A DNA stretch of 8,821 nt. Source: Paracoccaceae bacterium (GTDB lineage: Bacteria; Pseudomonadota; Alphaproteobacteria; Rhodobacterales; Rhodobacteraceae). Made by a program: the position numbers and the translations under genes. Each line of letters begins with the position of its first letter. Positions within the stretch are counted from its first letter, which is position 1. The stretch is taken from the NCBI GenBank assembly GCA_009922885.1, contig RFUP01000075.1:1-8821 (forward strand), written 5' to 3'. A model generated the notes under the pieces. It was not told the DNA's origin and searched no databases. It saw nothing but the letters and a program-made list of their open reading frames with translations. Below are positions 1 through 5,783 of this stretch, piece after piece.

Positions 1-64
1 GTGGCTTGAGCTTACGTTTCTGCTCTTTCTTGCTGTGTTTGAGCCAATTAGGAGTAATTGTCAT
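1..64 (-). CDS. Start of a small basic phage-like protein, cut by window edge
   Basis: Only the first 21 codons are present; the rest lies beyond position 1. The ATG at 64..62 follows the stop codon of the upstream HAD-type gene by three bases (TGA ACT ATG). A possible ribosome binding site AAGG lies 9 bases before it, inside the end of that gene. The visible peptide begins MTITPNWLKHSKK and is very rich in Lys and Arg, as in many small phage nucleic-acid-associated proteins. It shares the AT-rich composition of its neighbour, and the tight spacing suggests one phage-style transcription unit. I do not recognise the family and assign no function. That this is a real gene start is supported by spacing, binding site and open frame only. 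Confidence 0.45.
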   Translation of the reverse strand, partial: MTITPNWLKHSKKEQKRKLKP

Positions 65-67
65 AGT

Positions 68-370
68 TCAAACCTTATGAATACGTTCAGGGTGTGCTTC
101 CCAGTACTCATCATTCTTCCGTAGATGAATGGTAGAGATACGTTGAAGCTTAGCTCCACGAATATTGTACGGACTGTCGTCAACAAGGGTACCGACCATA
201 CGGTACTCACGACGTAAGTACTTGAGCATATGTTGCTTGGCAATGCCAGAACATTGATGACCAGTACTCGTCATTAGTACGTTGAACGGTATCTTGTGCT
301 TGACCAACCATTGCCAAGACTCAGTGAGTCTGTCAGGTGGTCTAGCAGTACAGATAGCAATGTGATCACC
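68..370 (-). CDS. HAD-superfamily phosphatase, C-terminal part, phage-like; N-terminus missing
   Basis: The frame reads GDHIAICTARPPDRL, then a WLVKHKIPFN segment, then HMLKYLRR and TLVDDSPYNI, ending in HPERIHKV and a TGA at 70..68. This matches HAD motif II (a hydrophobic strand ending in Thr, here in CTARP), a motif III-type Lys (in HMLKYL) and motif IV (the Asp pair in LVDDSPYN). The 'TARP...WL..H.IPF' pattern is common in phage-encoded 5'(3')-nucleotidase or polynucleotide-kinase-type phosphatases. The essential motif I (DxDGT) should lie upstream but is absent, because the frame runs into unrelated chromosomal sequence near 364-376. The piece is therefore truncated and cannot be catalytic as it stands. 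The TTG at 307 could be read as a start, but it would leave out motif II. GC content of the first 360 bases is about 45% by hand count, clearly lower than the DNA to the right. Membership of the HAD fold is fairly secure; substrate is unknown and phage origin is inference. Confidence 0.6.
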   Translation of the reverse strand, partial: GDHIAICTARPPDRLTESWQWLVKHKIPFNVLMTSTGHQCSGIAKQHMLKYLRREYRMVGTLVDDSPYNIRGAKLQRISTIHLRKNDEYWEAHPERIHKV

Positions 371-624
371 GAAGCGATAAAGCCGAAATCGATGAACTGG
401 GTCTTCCAGTATGTGCCAAGCGTGCCCGCCTCGGACATCACCGCATAATAGCCTTCCAGCTTTTCTGCACTGAAGGCGAGTTGGCCCGTGGCGTAATCGA
501 CGGGATATTTCGACGCCGCATAGCTTTCATCCAGCAGCGACTTCACCGCCTGAAACGCTCCGAAGGCCACGGCTGTCAGGCCAAAATGATAAATCGGTTT
601 CAAATTCATAATGCGCGTAAACAT
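274..624 (-). CDS. Small membrane protein of unknown family, C-terminus replaced at a junction
   Basis: I do not recognise the family. The start is taken as the ATG at 624..622 (MFTRIMNLKP) because GGAGAG lies just upstream at 634..629; the in-frame ATG at 636 overlaps that binding site and is less likely. Residues about 11-30 (IYHFGLTAVAFGAFQAV) form one hydrophobic helix. A polar stretch of about 45 residues follows (SYAASKYPVDYATGQ... LEGYYAVMSEAGTLGTYW), and a second helix seems to begin at QFIDFGFIAS. This part, to about residue 85 (position ~370), looks like genuine GC-rich chromosomal coding sequence. Beyond it the frame enters the phage-like DNA out of that gene's frame and ends at 274 after about 30 meaningless residues. 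The real protein probably had at least one more membrane helix. It is divergent from a MarR regulator and sits directly behind a twin-palindrome operator, so it is probably that regulator's target. Confidence 0.55.
   Translation of the reverse strand: MFTRIMNLKPIYHFGLTAVAFGAFQAVKSLLDESYAASKYPVDYATGQLAFSAEKLEGYYAVMSEAGTLGTYWKTQFIDFGFIASVITLLSVLLDHLTDSLSLGNGWSSTRYRSTY
360..378. other. Joint between AT-rich phage-like DNA and GC-rich chromosome
   Basis: To the right, the minus strand codes for the membrane protein (FIDFGFIAS). To the left, the minus strand in another frame codes for the HAD phosphatase (GDHIAICTARP). Both readings remain plausible only within this short interval, so the change-over is here. 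The interval contains the 8-base palindrome GTGATCAC at 362-369, including GATC at 364-367. No tRNA, integrase or duplicated attachment site is visible nearby. The joint may be a true insertion or deletion end, or an artefact of ligation or assembly. Confidence 0.6.
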
Positions 625-635
625 GCGACTCTCCA

Positions 636-664
636 TTTACATTCCATGGAATGTTTTTTACATT
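636..664 (+). promoter_or_regulatory. Candidate promoter of the MarR-family gene
   Basis: A -35-like TTTACA at 636-641 (5 of 6 to TTGACA) is followed after 17 bases by TACATT at 659-664 (4 of 6 to TATAAT). The predicted transcript start would fall at about 671-672, exactly at the ATG at 672, implying a leaderless message. The first operator lies in the spacer and the second overlaps the -10 and the start, which would allow autorepression. This is a sequence match only. Confidence 0.4.
639..654. promoter_or_regulatory. Operator palindrome 1, probable MarR site
   Basis: ACATTCCATGGAATGT is a perfect 16-base palindrome with 7-base arms around AT. It lies just upstream of the ribosome binding site of the membrane protein gene, covers that gene's predicted transcript start (~648), and lies in the spacer of the candidate MarR promoter. 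Dyads of this size between a MarR gene and a divergent gene are the usual binding sites of such regulators. Confidence 0.7.
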
Positions 665-682
665 CCTCGGAATGGAAGTCAA
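655..682 (-). promoter_or_regulatory. Candidate promoter of the membrane protein gene
   Basis: On the minus strand, TTGACT at 682..677 (5 of 6 to TTGACA) is followed after 16 bases by TAAAAA at 660..655 (4 of 6 to TATAAT). A transcript start near 648 would give a leader of about 24 bases containing GGAGAG ahead of the ATG at 624. Operator 2 fills the spacer and operator 1 covers the start, an arrangement expected for tight repression. Confidence 0.5.
660..675. promoter_or_regulatory. Operator palindrome 2, probable MarR site
   Basis: ACATTCCTCGGAATGG repeats operator 1 with a single mismatch in the outer right arm and a changed centre. With its flank, TTTACATTCCTCGGAATG (657-674) matches 16 of 18 bases of TTTACATTCCATGGAATG (636-653). 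The centres are 21 bases apart, two helical turns, so two dimers could bind the same face. It contains the preferred start codon of the regulator (672-674). Confidence 0.65.
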
Positions 683-1142
683 CGCGAAAAATCCAAGCAT
701 CCCCCTCCCCGCCCGTTTCGGTGTGCAGATGGGGATCGCAAGCCAGCTCTATTCAGGGCTTATGCATCGTTTGCTCGAACCCCACGGGCTGACCTACGGC
801 CAGTTCACCGTGCTCTTGCATTTGCTTCGCAGGCAAAGCCCAACCCGCCTCACCAGCATCTGCAATGCGGTTGAGCTCAATCAACCCGCCGTTACGAAGG
901 TTATCCAGAAATTCCAGCAACTCGGATGGATCACCACCCTGCCCGACCCACAGGATCAACGCGGGCGGCTGATCGAAATCAGCGCCGAAGGCCGCGCGCA
1001 GGCGATCCGCATCCAGCAATCTTTTGGGCCTGTCTTTGAAGAACTCATGCGGGGTTGGAGCGCCGACGAGGTCGAAACCCTCATCGGCAGCCTTACCGTA
1101 CTCTGCTCGCGCCTTGACGCTCTAAAAAGCCCGCCGCGCTAG
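672..1142 (+). CDS. MarR-family transcriptional regulator
   Basis: This 156-residue protein has the usual length and order of the MarR family. A dimerisation helix at about 19-37 (QMGIASQLYSGLMHRLLEP) is followed by LTYGQFTVLLHLLRR, a helix-turn-helix at about 58-84 (TRLTSICNAVELNQPAVTKV...FQQLG) and a wing at about 87-103 with DPQDQRGRLIEIS carrying the conserved Asp and Arg. The C-terminal helices complete the dimer interface. No Cys-based redox motif typical of OhrR is obvious, so the signal is unknown. The ATG at 672 is chosen over the ATG at 651, which lies inside operator 1. The ATG at 729 would remove the N-terminal arm. No Shine-Dalgarno sequence precedes 672, fitting a leaderless message. 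The gene is divergent from the small membrane protein gene and convergent with rnj, with two bases between the stop codons. It probably represses itself and the membrane protein gene. Confidence 0.88.
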   Translation: MEVNAKNPSIPLPARFGVQMGIASQLYSGLMHRLLEPHGLTYGQFTVLLHLLRRQSPTRLTSICNAVELNQPAVTKVIQKFQQLGWITTLPDPQDQRGRLIEISAEGRAQAIRIQQSFGPVFEELMRGWSADEVETLIGSLTVLCSRLDALKSPPR

Positions 1143-1144
1143 GT

Positions 1145-2815
1145 TCAGCTCAAGCGGCTGATTACAGTGGTCACTTCCACCTTCTTGCCGATCTCTTCGA
1201 GCGTCACAGTCCGCACAACTCGCTTGATCCCTTCCTCAAGCTTGTCGTCATCAGCCCGCACCTTGCCCGGTGCGCGGCGAAGCCATTGGTCGATATCCTC
1301 TTCCAACACATCTACCAAGGGCGCGCGGCTGCGGCCTACTTCCGCCAAGCCCCGGATCTCGCACCACGGCTCACCGAGCGGCTCGTCGTTCTCGTCGAGA
1401 ATGAGGTTCACCATGACAAGACCGTTCAACGCCATGCGGATACGCTCGCGGATTACGCCATCCAGCGCCCCCACCTGCATCGAGCCATCCAGATAGGTGC
1501 GGCCGGTTTCCACGAACCCCGCCACTTCCGGTGCCTTGCCCTGAAGCGCAAGCATCGTGCCGTTGACAGCAACAACCGAATACATGCCCTTTTCGGCCCC
1601 GAGGCGCGCATGTTCACGCAAATGGCGGTGCTCGCCGTGCATCGGCACAAGCACATCCGCTTTCACCAGCTCATGCATGGCTTCCAGATCGGGGCGGTTC
1701 GCGTGGCCGGAAACGTGATATTTTCCGCCCCCATCATCCACCACATCCACTCCCTTTTCAGAAAGCTGGTTCATGATCCGGATCACGCCACGCTCATTCC
1801 CGGGGATGGTTTTCGAGGAAAACAGGAATAGGTCCCCCTCCTTCAACTCAACGCCATTATACCGCCCCCCCGCCAGCTGCGCCGACGCCGCGCGGCGCTC
1901 GCCTTGGCTGCCCGTCACGATCAACATCAGGTTTTCACGCGGAATCTCTGCTGCGTGTTCTGGCGAGATCACTTTCGGAAACCCAGTCAACACGCCCGTT
2001 TCTACAGCCGCCTCGATCATCCGGCGCATCGCACGCCCCATGAGGCAGATCGAGCGCCCTGCCCGCTCGCCAGCCTCCGCCAGCGTTTTCAAACGCGCGA
2101 CGTTGGAAGCGAAGGTTGTAGCCACCACCGCTCCCTTCGCATTGGCGACCAGTTCCTGAATGGCCGGCCCGAGCGAGGCCTCTGAGCGCCCCGGCAACGG
2201 CGAGAACACGTTCGTCGAGTCGCACATCAAGGCCTTCACGCCGCCTTTCGCGGCCTCAAGCCAAAGCTCCCGATCAAAGGCTTCACCCACCACAGGCGTC
2301 TCGTCGAGTTTGAAGTCACCCGAATGGATCACCTTGCCCGCAGGCGTTTCGATCAAGAGCCCGGCACTTTCCGGGATCGAATGCGAGATCGGCAGGAAGC
2401 TCACCGTGAACGGCCCCGCCTTCACACTTTCCGGGAATTTACCGACCGTCTTGATCACCTTCGGATCATGCCCGCCGTCCTGCATCTTATGCCGGCCCAG
2501 ATTGGCGGTGAAAGCGCGCGCATAGATCGTGGGCTTGCCCAAGGCTTCCCAATGATGCGCAATGGCACCGATATGGTCTTCATGCCCGTGGGTGATGAAA
2601 ACCGCCTCAATGCGGTCCGCCCGCTCGGCCAGCCACGATACATCCGGCAGGATCAGGTCCACACCCGGTGTGCCGTCCATATCCGGGAAGGTCACGCCCA
2701 GATCGACCACGATCAAGCGTTCCTGATCGGGGCGGCCATATCCGTAGACATAGCAATTCATCCCGATCTCCCCCGCGCCACCGAGAGGAAGATAGATCAG
2801 CCGTTCAATGCTCAT
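1145..2815 (-). CDS. rnj: Ribonuclease J
   Basis: RNase J is a cytoplasmic metallo-beta-lactamase/beta-CASP nuclease with 5'-3' exonuclease and endonuclease activity, used in RNA maturation and decay where RNase E is not the only route. The 556-residue length is normal. The N-terminal zinc site is intact: THGHEDH at 75-81 (His76, His78, Asp80, His81), His145 in ISHSIPES, and Asp167 in SGDFKLD. The beta-CASP part shows MCDSTN, TGSQGERRA, SSKTIPGNE, HVSGHANRPDL and the late MHGEHRHLREHA. A C-terminal domain of about 100 residues follows. The start overlaps the coaX stop (ATGA, 2815..2812), so translation is probably coupled, with AAGG six bases before the ATG. It is the last gene of the nuo-birA-coaX-rnj unit and ends two bases from the convergent MarR gene. 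Several bacteria call this gene rnjA; only one copy is seen here. Confidence 0.95.
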   Translation of the reverse strand: MSIERLIYLPLGGAGEIGMNCYVYGYGRPDQERLIVVDLGVTFPDMDGTPGVDLILPDVSWLAERADRIEAVFITHGHEDHIGAIAHHWEALGKPTIYARAFTANLGRHKMQDGGHDPKVIKTVGKFPESVKAGPFTVSFLPISHSIPESAGLLIETPAGKVIHSGDFKLDETPVVGEAFDRELWLEAAKGGVKALMCDSTNVFSPLPGRSEASLGPAIQELVANAKGAVVATTFASNVARLKTLAEAGERAGRSICLMGRAMRRMIEAAVETGVLTGFPKVISPEHAAEIPRENLMLIVTGSQGERRAASAQLAGGRYNGVELKEGDLFLFSSKTIPGNERGVIRIMNQLSEKGVDVVDDGGGKYHVSGHANRPDLEAMHELVKADVLVPMHGEHRHLREHARLGAEKGMYSVVAVNGTMLALQGKAPEVAGFVETGRTYLDGSMQVGALDGVIRERIRMALNGLVMVNLILDENDEPLGEPWCEIRGLAEVGRSRAPLVDVLEEDIDQWLRRAPGKVRADDDKLEEGIKRVVRTVTLEEIGKKVEVTTVISRLS

Positions 2816-3591
2816 GCGTTGCCTTGGTCCTTGTTGTATTGATGGATGACCGTCAGGCCATGGATCGTCAGATCGTCTTCGATCTGGTCAAATAGCACAT
2901 CGGACGCACCGAACAACGATGCAAGCCCTCCTGTGCCAATAATACGCATTTCCCGCGCACGTTCTGCTTTGATCCGGGTACAGATTTCCTTCACGAGACC
3001 CACATAGCCCCAGAAAATACCCGCTTGCATGCACGCCACGGTATTGGTTCCGATCACCGCCTGCGGCTTCGAGATGTCCACATGAGGCAAGGCCGCTGCC
3101 GCCATGTGCAAGGCTTCGAGCGACAGGTTCACGCCCGGCGCGATCACGCCGCCCACATAGGCCCCGTCGTCGTCGACCACGTCAAAGGTCGTGGCAGTGC
3201 CGAAATCCACCACAATCAAGTTGCCGCCATGGCGATCATAGGCCCCGGCGGCGTTCACCAAACGGTCAGGCCCCACAGTCGTGCCTTGATCCACGCGCGG
3301 CATTTTCGGCAAAAGGCAGTCGGGCTTTCCCACCACCAAGGGGCGGCAATTGAAATAGCGATCTGCCAGCACACGCAGGTTGAACACAACGCGCGGCACA
3401 GTGGAGGAAATGATCACTGCGTCGATGTTCATCGGGATTTTCTGGTGCTCAAGCAGCGTGGAGAGCCAGACGAAATACTGGTCCGCCGTGCGCTGATGCT
3501 CGGTCGCCGTGCGCAGGGTGCAGAGGGTTTTCTCGCCATCCCAGATCGAGAACACCGTATTCGTGTTGCCAGTATCGATACAGAGCAGCAT
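2812..3591 (-). CDS. coaX: Type III pantothenate kinase
   Basis: CoaX phosphorylates pantothenate to 4'-phosphopantothenate, the first step of coenzyme A synthesis. It belongs to the ASKHA (acetate kinase/Hsp70/actin) fold and, unlike CoaA, needs a monovalent cation and is not inhibited by CoA. The sequence shows the phosphate-binding loop IDTGNTN at 5-11 with Asp6, GPDRLVNAAGA at 107-117 and VVDFGTATTFD at 127-137 with Asp129, followed by GGVIAPGV and IGTGG near the C-terminus. The 259 residues match the usual length. The ATG at 3591 is preceded by a strong GGGGAGG that overlaps the birA stop region; 11 bases separate the two genes. The stop codon overlaps the rnj start. A neighbouring position to biotin protein ligase groups two cofactor genes. 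The type III identification is secure from the motifs. Confidence 0.95.
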   Translation of the reverse strand: MLLCIDTGNTNTVFSIWDGEKTLCTLRTATEHQRTADQYFVWLSTLLEHQKIPMNIDAVIISSTVPRVVFNLRVLADRYFNCRPLVVGKPDCLLPKMPRVDQGTTVGPDRLVNAAGAYDRHGGNLIVVDFGTATTFDVVDDDGAYVGGVIAPGVNLSLEALHMAAAALPHVDISKPQAVIGTNTVACMQAGIFWGYVGLVKEICTRIKAERAREMRIIGTGGLASLFGASDVLFDQIEDDLTIHGLTVIHQYNKDQGNA

Positions 3592-3602
3592 CGCCGCCTC
3601 CC

Positions 3603-4337
3603 CTAGAAATACACGTCTGCCGCAGGAAGAACCACACGACCTTCAGCCGAAGCCAGAACCAGATTGCCAGCATCGTCCACAGTTTCAAACCGCCCGAAAT
3701 ACGTGTCGCGCATGGTTTTTGCCGTGATTTCCTCGCCCAAACGCGCCGCATGCGAAAGCCACGCGCGCCGGATCGAGGCAAAGCCATGGATGCGGAACTG
3801 GGCCTCCCACTTGGCGAATGCCCCTGCCAAGGCCTCAAGAAAGGCTTCCGGCCCCGCTTCGATCCCGGTTTCCCCAGCCACCGAAACTGGCCGCACCGCA
3901 CCTGCCTCCACAGCCTCCACAGGGGGCGACGCGATCAGGTTCACCCCGATCCCGACGATCAAAAGCCCGCCCACGCTTTCCAGCAGAATGCCCGCCACCT
4001 TGCCACCGTTCAGCAACACATCGTTCGGCCATTTCAACGACAGGCTCGCGCGGTCTCCAATAAAGCTCTCCAGCGCATCCCTCAAAGCCAAGGACGCCAC
4101 GAAAGACCGGAGCGCCATCTGGTCTGGCGTATCGCCAAGGCGCATCGCCAGCGACGCAGAGAAATTCCCCTTCGGATTAACCCAGGCGCGCCCGCGCCGC
4201 CCACGTGCCGCCGTTTGCTCCAGCGCCAGAATCCACGTGGGGGCGGATAGCTCCGCCCCCATGCGTTGTGCTTCACTCATCGTGCTATCGACCTGCGCCA
4301 GAATACGGCGGTCATAGCCCTCGGGCCAAATGGTCAC
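3603..4337 (-). CDS. birA: Biotin--[acetyl-CoA-carboxylase] ligase, lacking DNA-binding domain
   Basis: The enzyme activates biotin with ATP to biotinyl-AMP and transfers it to a lysine of biotin carboxyl carrier proteins. The 244-residue protein shows DSTMSEAQR at 17-25, the biotinyl-AMP loop AARGRRGRAW at 43-52, KWPNDVLLNGGKVAG at 102-116 (with the conserved Lys at 113) and VGIGVNL, then a small C-terminal domain ending in VVLPAADVYF. The N-terminal winged helix of E. coli BirA is absent, so it is a monofunctional ligase and not the biotin-operon repressor; the symbol follows common usage. The frame stays open upstream to 4562 but that part overlaps nuoN and is unlike the family, so the start is set at the GTG at 4337..4335, which overlaps the nuoN stop (GTGA). 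No clear ribosome binding site precedes it, suggesting dependence on translation of nuoN. The CoaX gene follows 11 bases downstream. Confidence 0.93.
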   Translation of the reverse strand: MTIWPEGYDRRILAQVDSTMSEAQRMGAELSAPTWILALEQTAARGRRGRAWVNPKGNFSASLAMRLGDTPDQMALRSFVASLALRDALESFIGDRASLSLKWPNDVLLNGGKVAGILLESVGGLLIVGIGVNLIASPPVEAVEAGAVRPVSVAGETGIEAGPEAFLEALAGAFAKWEAQFRIHGFASIRRAWLSHAARLGEEITAKTMRDTYFGRFETVDDAGNLVLASAEGRVVLPAADVYF

Positions 4338-5773
4338 TGCACCAGCGTCGCAGCCGCTGCCGCCGCCGCGCCTTCGATCCCGAAGAGGTTGACCACACCG
4401 AAGAGCATCGCGGCCGCAGACCCCATCAGGAAAAGCCAAAGGATTGGCGAGCGGTTTGCCTGCAGCGTTTCGCCTTCCTGACCGAAGTACATGAAGAAAA
4501 CGATGCGGAGGTAATAGAACGCACCGATCACCGAAGCGATCACGCCCGCGATGGCCAGCCATGCGAGGCCTGCGTCATAAGCCGCGCGCAGCACATAGAA
4601 CTTGCCGAAGAAGCCCACCAGCGGCGGAACACCTGCGAGCGAGAAAAGCAGGATCAGCATCGCCAGCGCACGCCCCGGCTCAGCCCGGGCATAAAGGTTC
4701 AGCGAGCGGATATCGGTCACGGGCGCGCCATCGCGTTCCATCGAGAGGATGAACGCGAAAGTGCCGATGTTCATGGTGATGTAGATTGCCATATAGATCA
4801 GCAGCGCCTGAATCCCGAACTGGGTGCCAGCCGCCAAGCCCATCAGCGCGTAGCCCATGTGGGCAATCGACGAATAAGCCATCAGGCGCTTGATGTTGGT
4901 CTGGCCAATCGCGGCAATCGCGCCGAGGAACATCGACAGCACCGAAATCAGCGCGATCACCTGCCCCCAGTCCCCCGTTACGCCGCCAAAGGCGTCATGC
5001 ATCAGGCGCGCGAAGAGGCCCATGGCCGCCATCTTGGGGGCCGTGGCGAAGAAGGCGGTCACTGGTGTCGGCGAACCTTCGTAAACGTCCGGCGTCCACA
5101 TATGGAACGGCACAGCCGAAACTTTGAACGCGAGGCCCGAGATCATGAACACGAGGCCCAGAAGAAGCCCGAGCGAGGTATGCCCCTCGCCTGTGGCCGT
5201 GATGATGCCCGAGAAGAGCGTCGTGCCAGAGTACCCATAAACGAGCGACGCACCGTACAGCAGCAAGCCCGAGGAAAGCGCACCCAGCACGAAGTACTTG
5301 AGGCCAGCTTCGGTCGAGCGCGCAGAGTCGCGGCGGAGCGAAGCCACCACGTAAAGTGCCAGCGACTGCAGTTCGAGGCCCATGTAGAGCGCAATCAGAT
5401 CACCCGCAGAGACCATCATCATCATACCGATGACCGACAGCACCACGAGAACAGGGTATTCGAAGCGCAAAAGCCCGCGACGTGCCATATAGTCCTGGCT
5501 CATCACCAGCACGGCAGCCCCCGACAGGAGGATCGCCACCTTGGCAAAGCGCGCGAAACCGTCGTCGTTGAACATGCCGCCGAAGGCAACGTTATCGCCG
5601 CGCCCCGTCAGCCCGATATAGGCGCCAAGCACCAGCATGAGCGCCGCAGCGGCCCATGTCAGAAGGCCCGCCACGCGGTCTTTGCCAGTGTAAACCGCCG
5701 CCATCAGCCCGCCCATGGCAAAGAGGGCGAGAATGATTTCCGGCAGGATGATGTTGAGATCAGCCGAGGTCAT
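4334..5773 (-). CDS. nuoN: NADH-quinone oxidoreductase subunit N
   Basis: NuoN is one of three antiporter-like proton-pumping subunits in the membrane arm of respiratory complex I. The 479 residues have the expected length and are almost wholly hydrophobic, consistent with 14 membrane helices. Family residues are in place: Glu134 in YMGLELQSLALY, Lys217 in GLAFKVSAVPFHMWTPDVYEG and Lys247 in TAPKMAAMGLFAR, followed by IKRLMAYSSIAHMGYAL. The C-terminus carries a run of seven alanines before TLVQ. The ATG at 5773 has a good AGGAG (TGAGGAGAAAGACATG) that overlaps the nuoM stop; the gap from nuoM is 10 bases. The stop overlaps the birA GTG start. It is the last complex I gene of the operon seen here. 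Confidence 0.97.
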   Translation of the reverse strand: MTSADLNIILPEIILALFAMGGLMAAVYTGKDRVAGLLTWAAAALMLVLGAYIGLTGRGDNVAFGGMFNDDGFARFAKVAILLSGAAVLVMSQDYMARRGLLRFEYPVLVVLSVIGMMMMVSAGDLIALYMGLELQSLALYVVASLRRDSARSTEAGLKYFVLGALSSGLLLYGASLVYGYSGTTLFSGIITATGEGHTSLGLLLGLVFMISGLAFKVSAVPFHMWTPDVYEGSPTPVTAFFATAPKMAAMGLFARLMHDAFGGVTGDWGQVIALISVLSMFLGAIAAIGQTNIKRLMAYSSIAHMGYALMGLAAGTQFGIQALLIYMAIYITMNIGTFAFILSMERDGAPVTDIRSLNLYARAEPGRALAMLILLFSLAGVPPLVGFFGKFYVLRAAYDAGLAWLAIAGVIASVIGAFYYLRIVFFMYFGQEGETLQANRSPILWLFLMGSAAAMLFGVVNLFGIEGAAAAAAATLVQ

Positions 5774-5783
5774 GTCTTTCTCC

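Noticed and set aside
61..243. Plus-strand 60-codon open frame in the phage-like piece
   Set aside because: It is antisense to the HAD phosphatase frame, which has recognisable motifs, and has no recognisable features or good start context.
274..363. C-terminal tail of the membrane protein frame (after about residue 88) as real protein
   Set aside because: This stretch is out of frame with the HAD gene that clearly owns the sequence there, and its composition differs from the rest of the protein.
627..631. GACTC (GANTC) site, a CcrM methylation target, in the leader of the membrane protein gene
   Set aside because: A single 5-base site with other GANTC sites elsewhere in the window; no evidence of cell-cycle control.
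651..671. Earlier ATG at 651 for the MarR gene
   Set aside because: It lies inside operator 1, upstream of the predicted transcript start, and adds an unlikely MFFTFLG peptide.
1115..1165. Possible intrinsic terminator between the convergent MarR and rnj genes
   Set aside because: On the minus strand a short T-run follows a GC-rich stretch, but the only stem found is about 5 base pairs with a long loop, and it lies within the MarR coding end; too weak to call.
4338..4562. N-terminal extension of about 75 codons on birA
   Set aside because: The extension is Arg/Gly-rich, overlaps the end of nuoN in another frame and does not resemble the winged helix of bifunctional BirA; the GTG at 4337 gives the normal ligase N-terminus.
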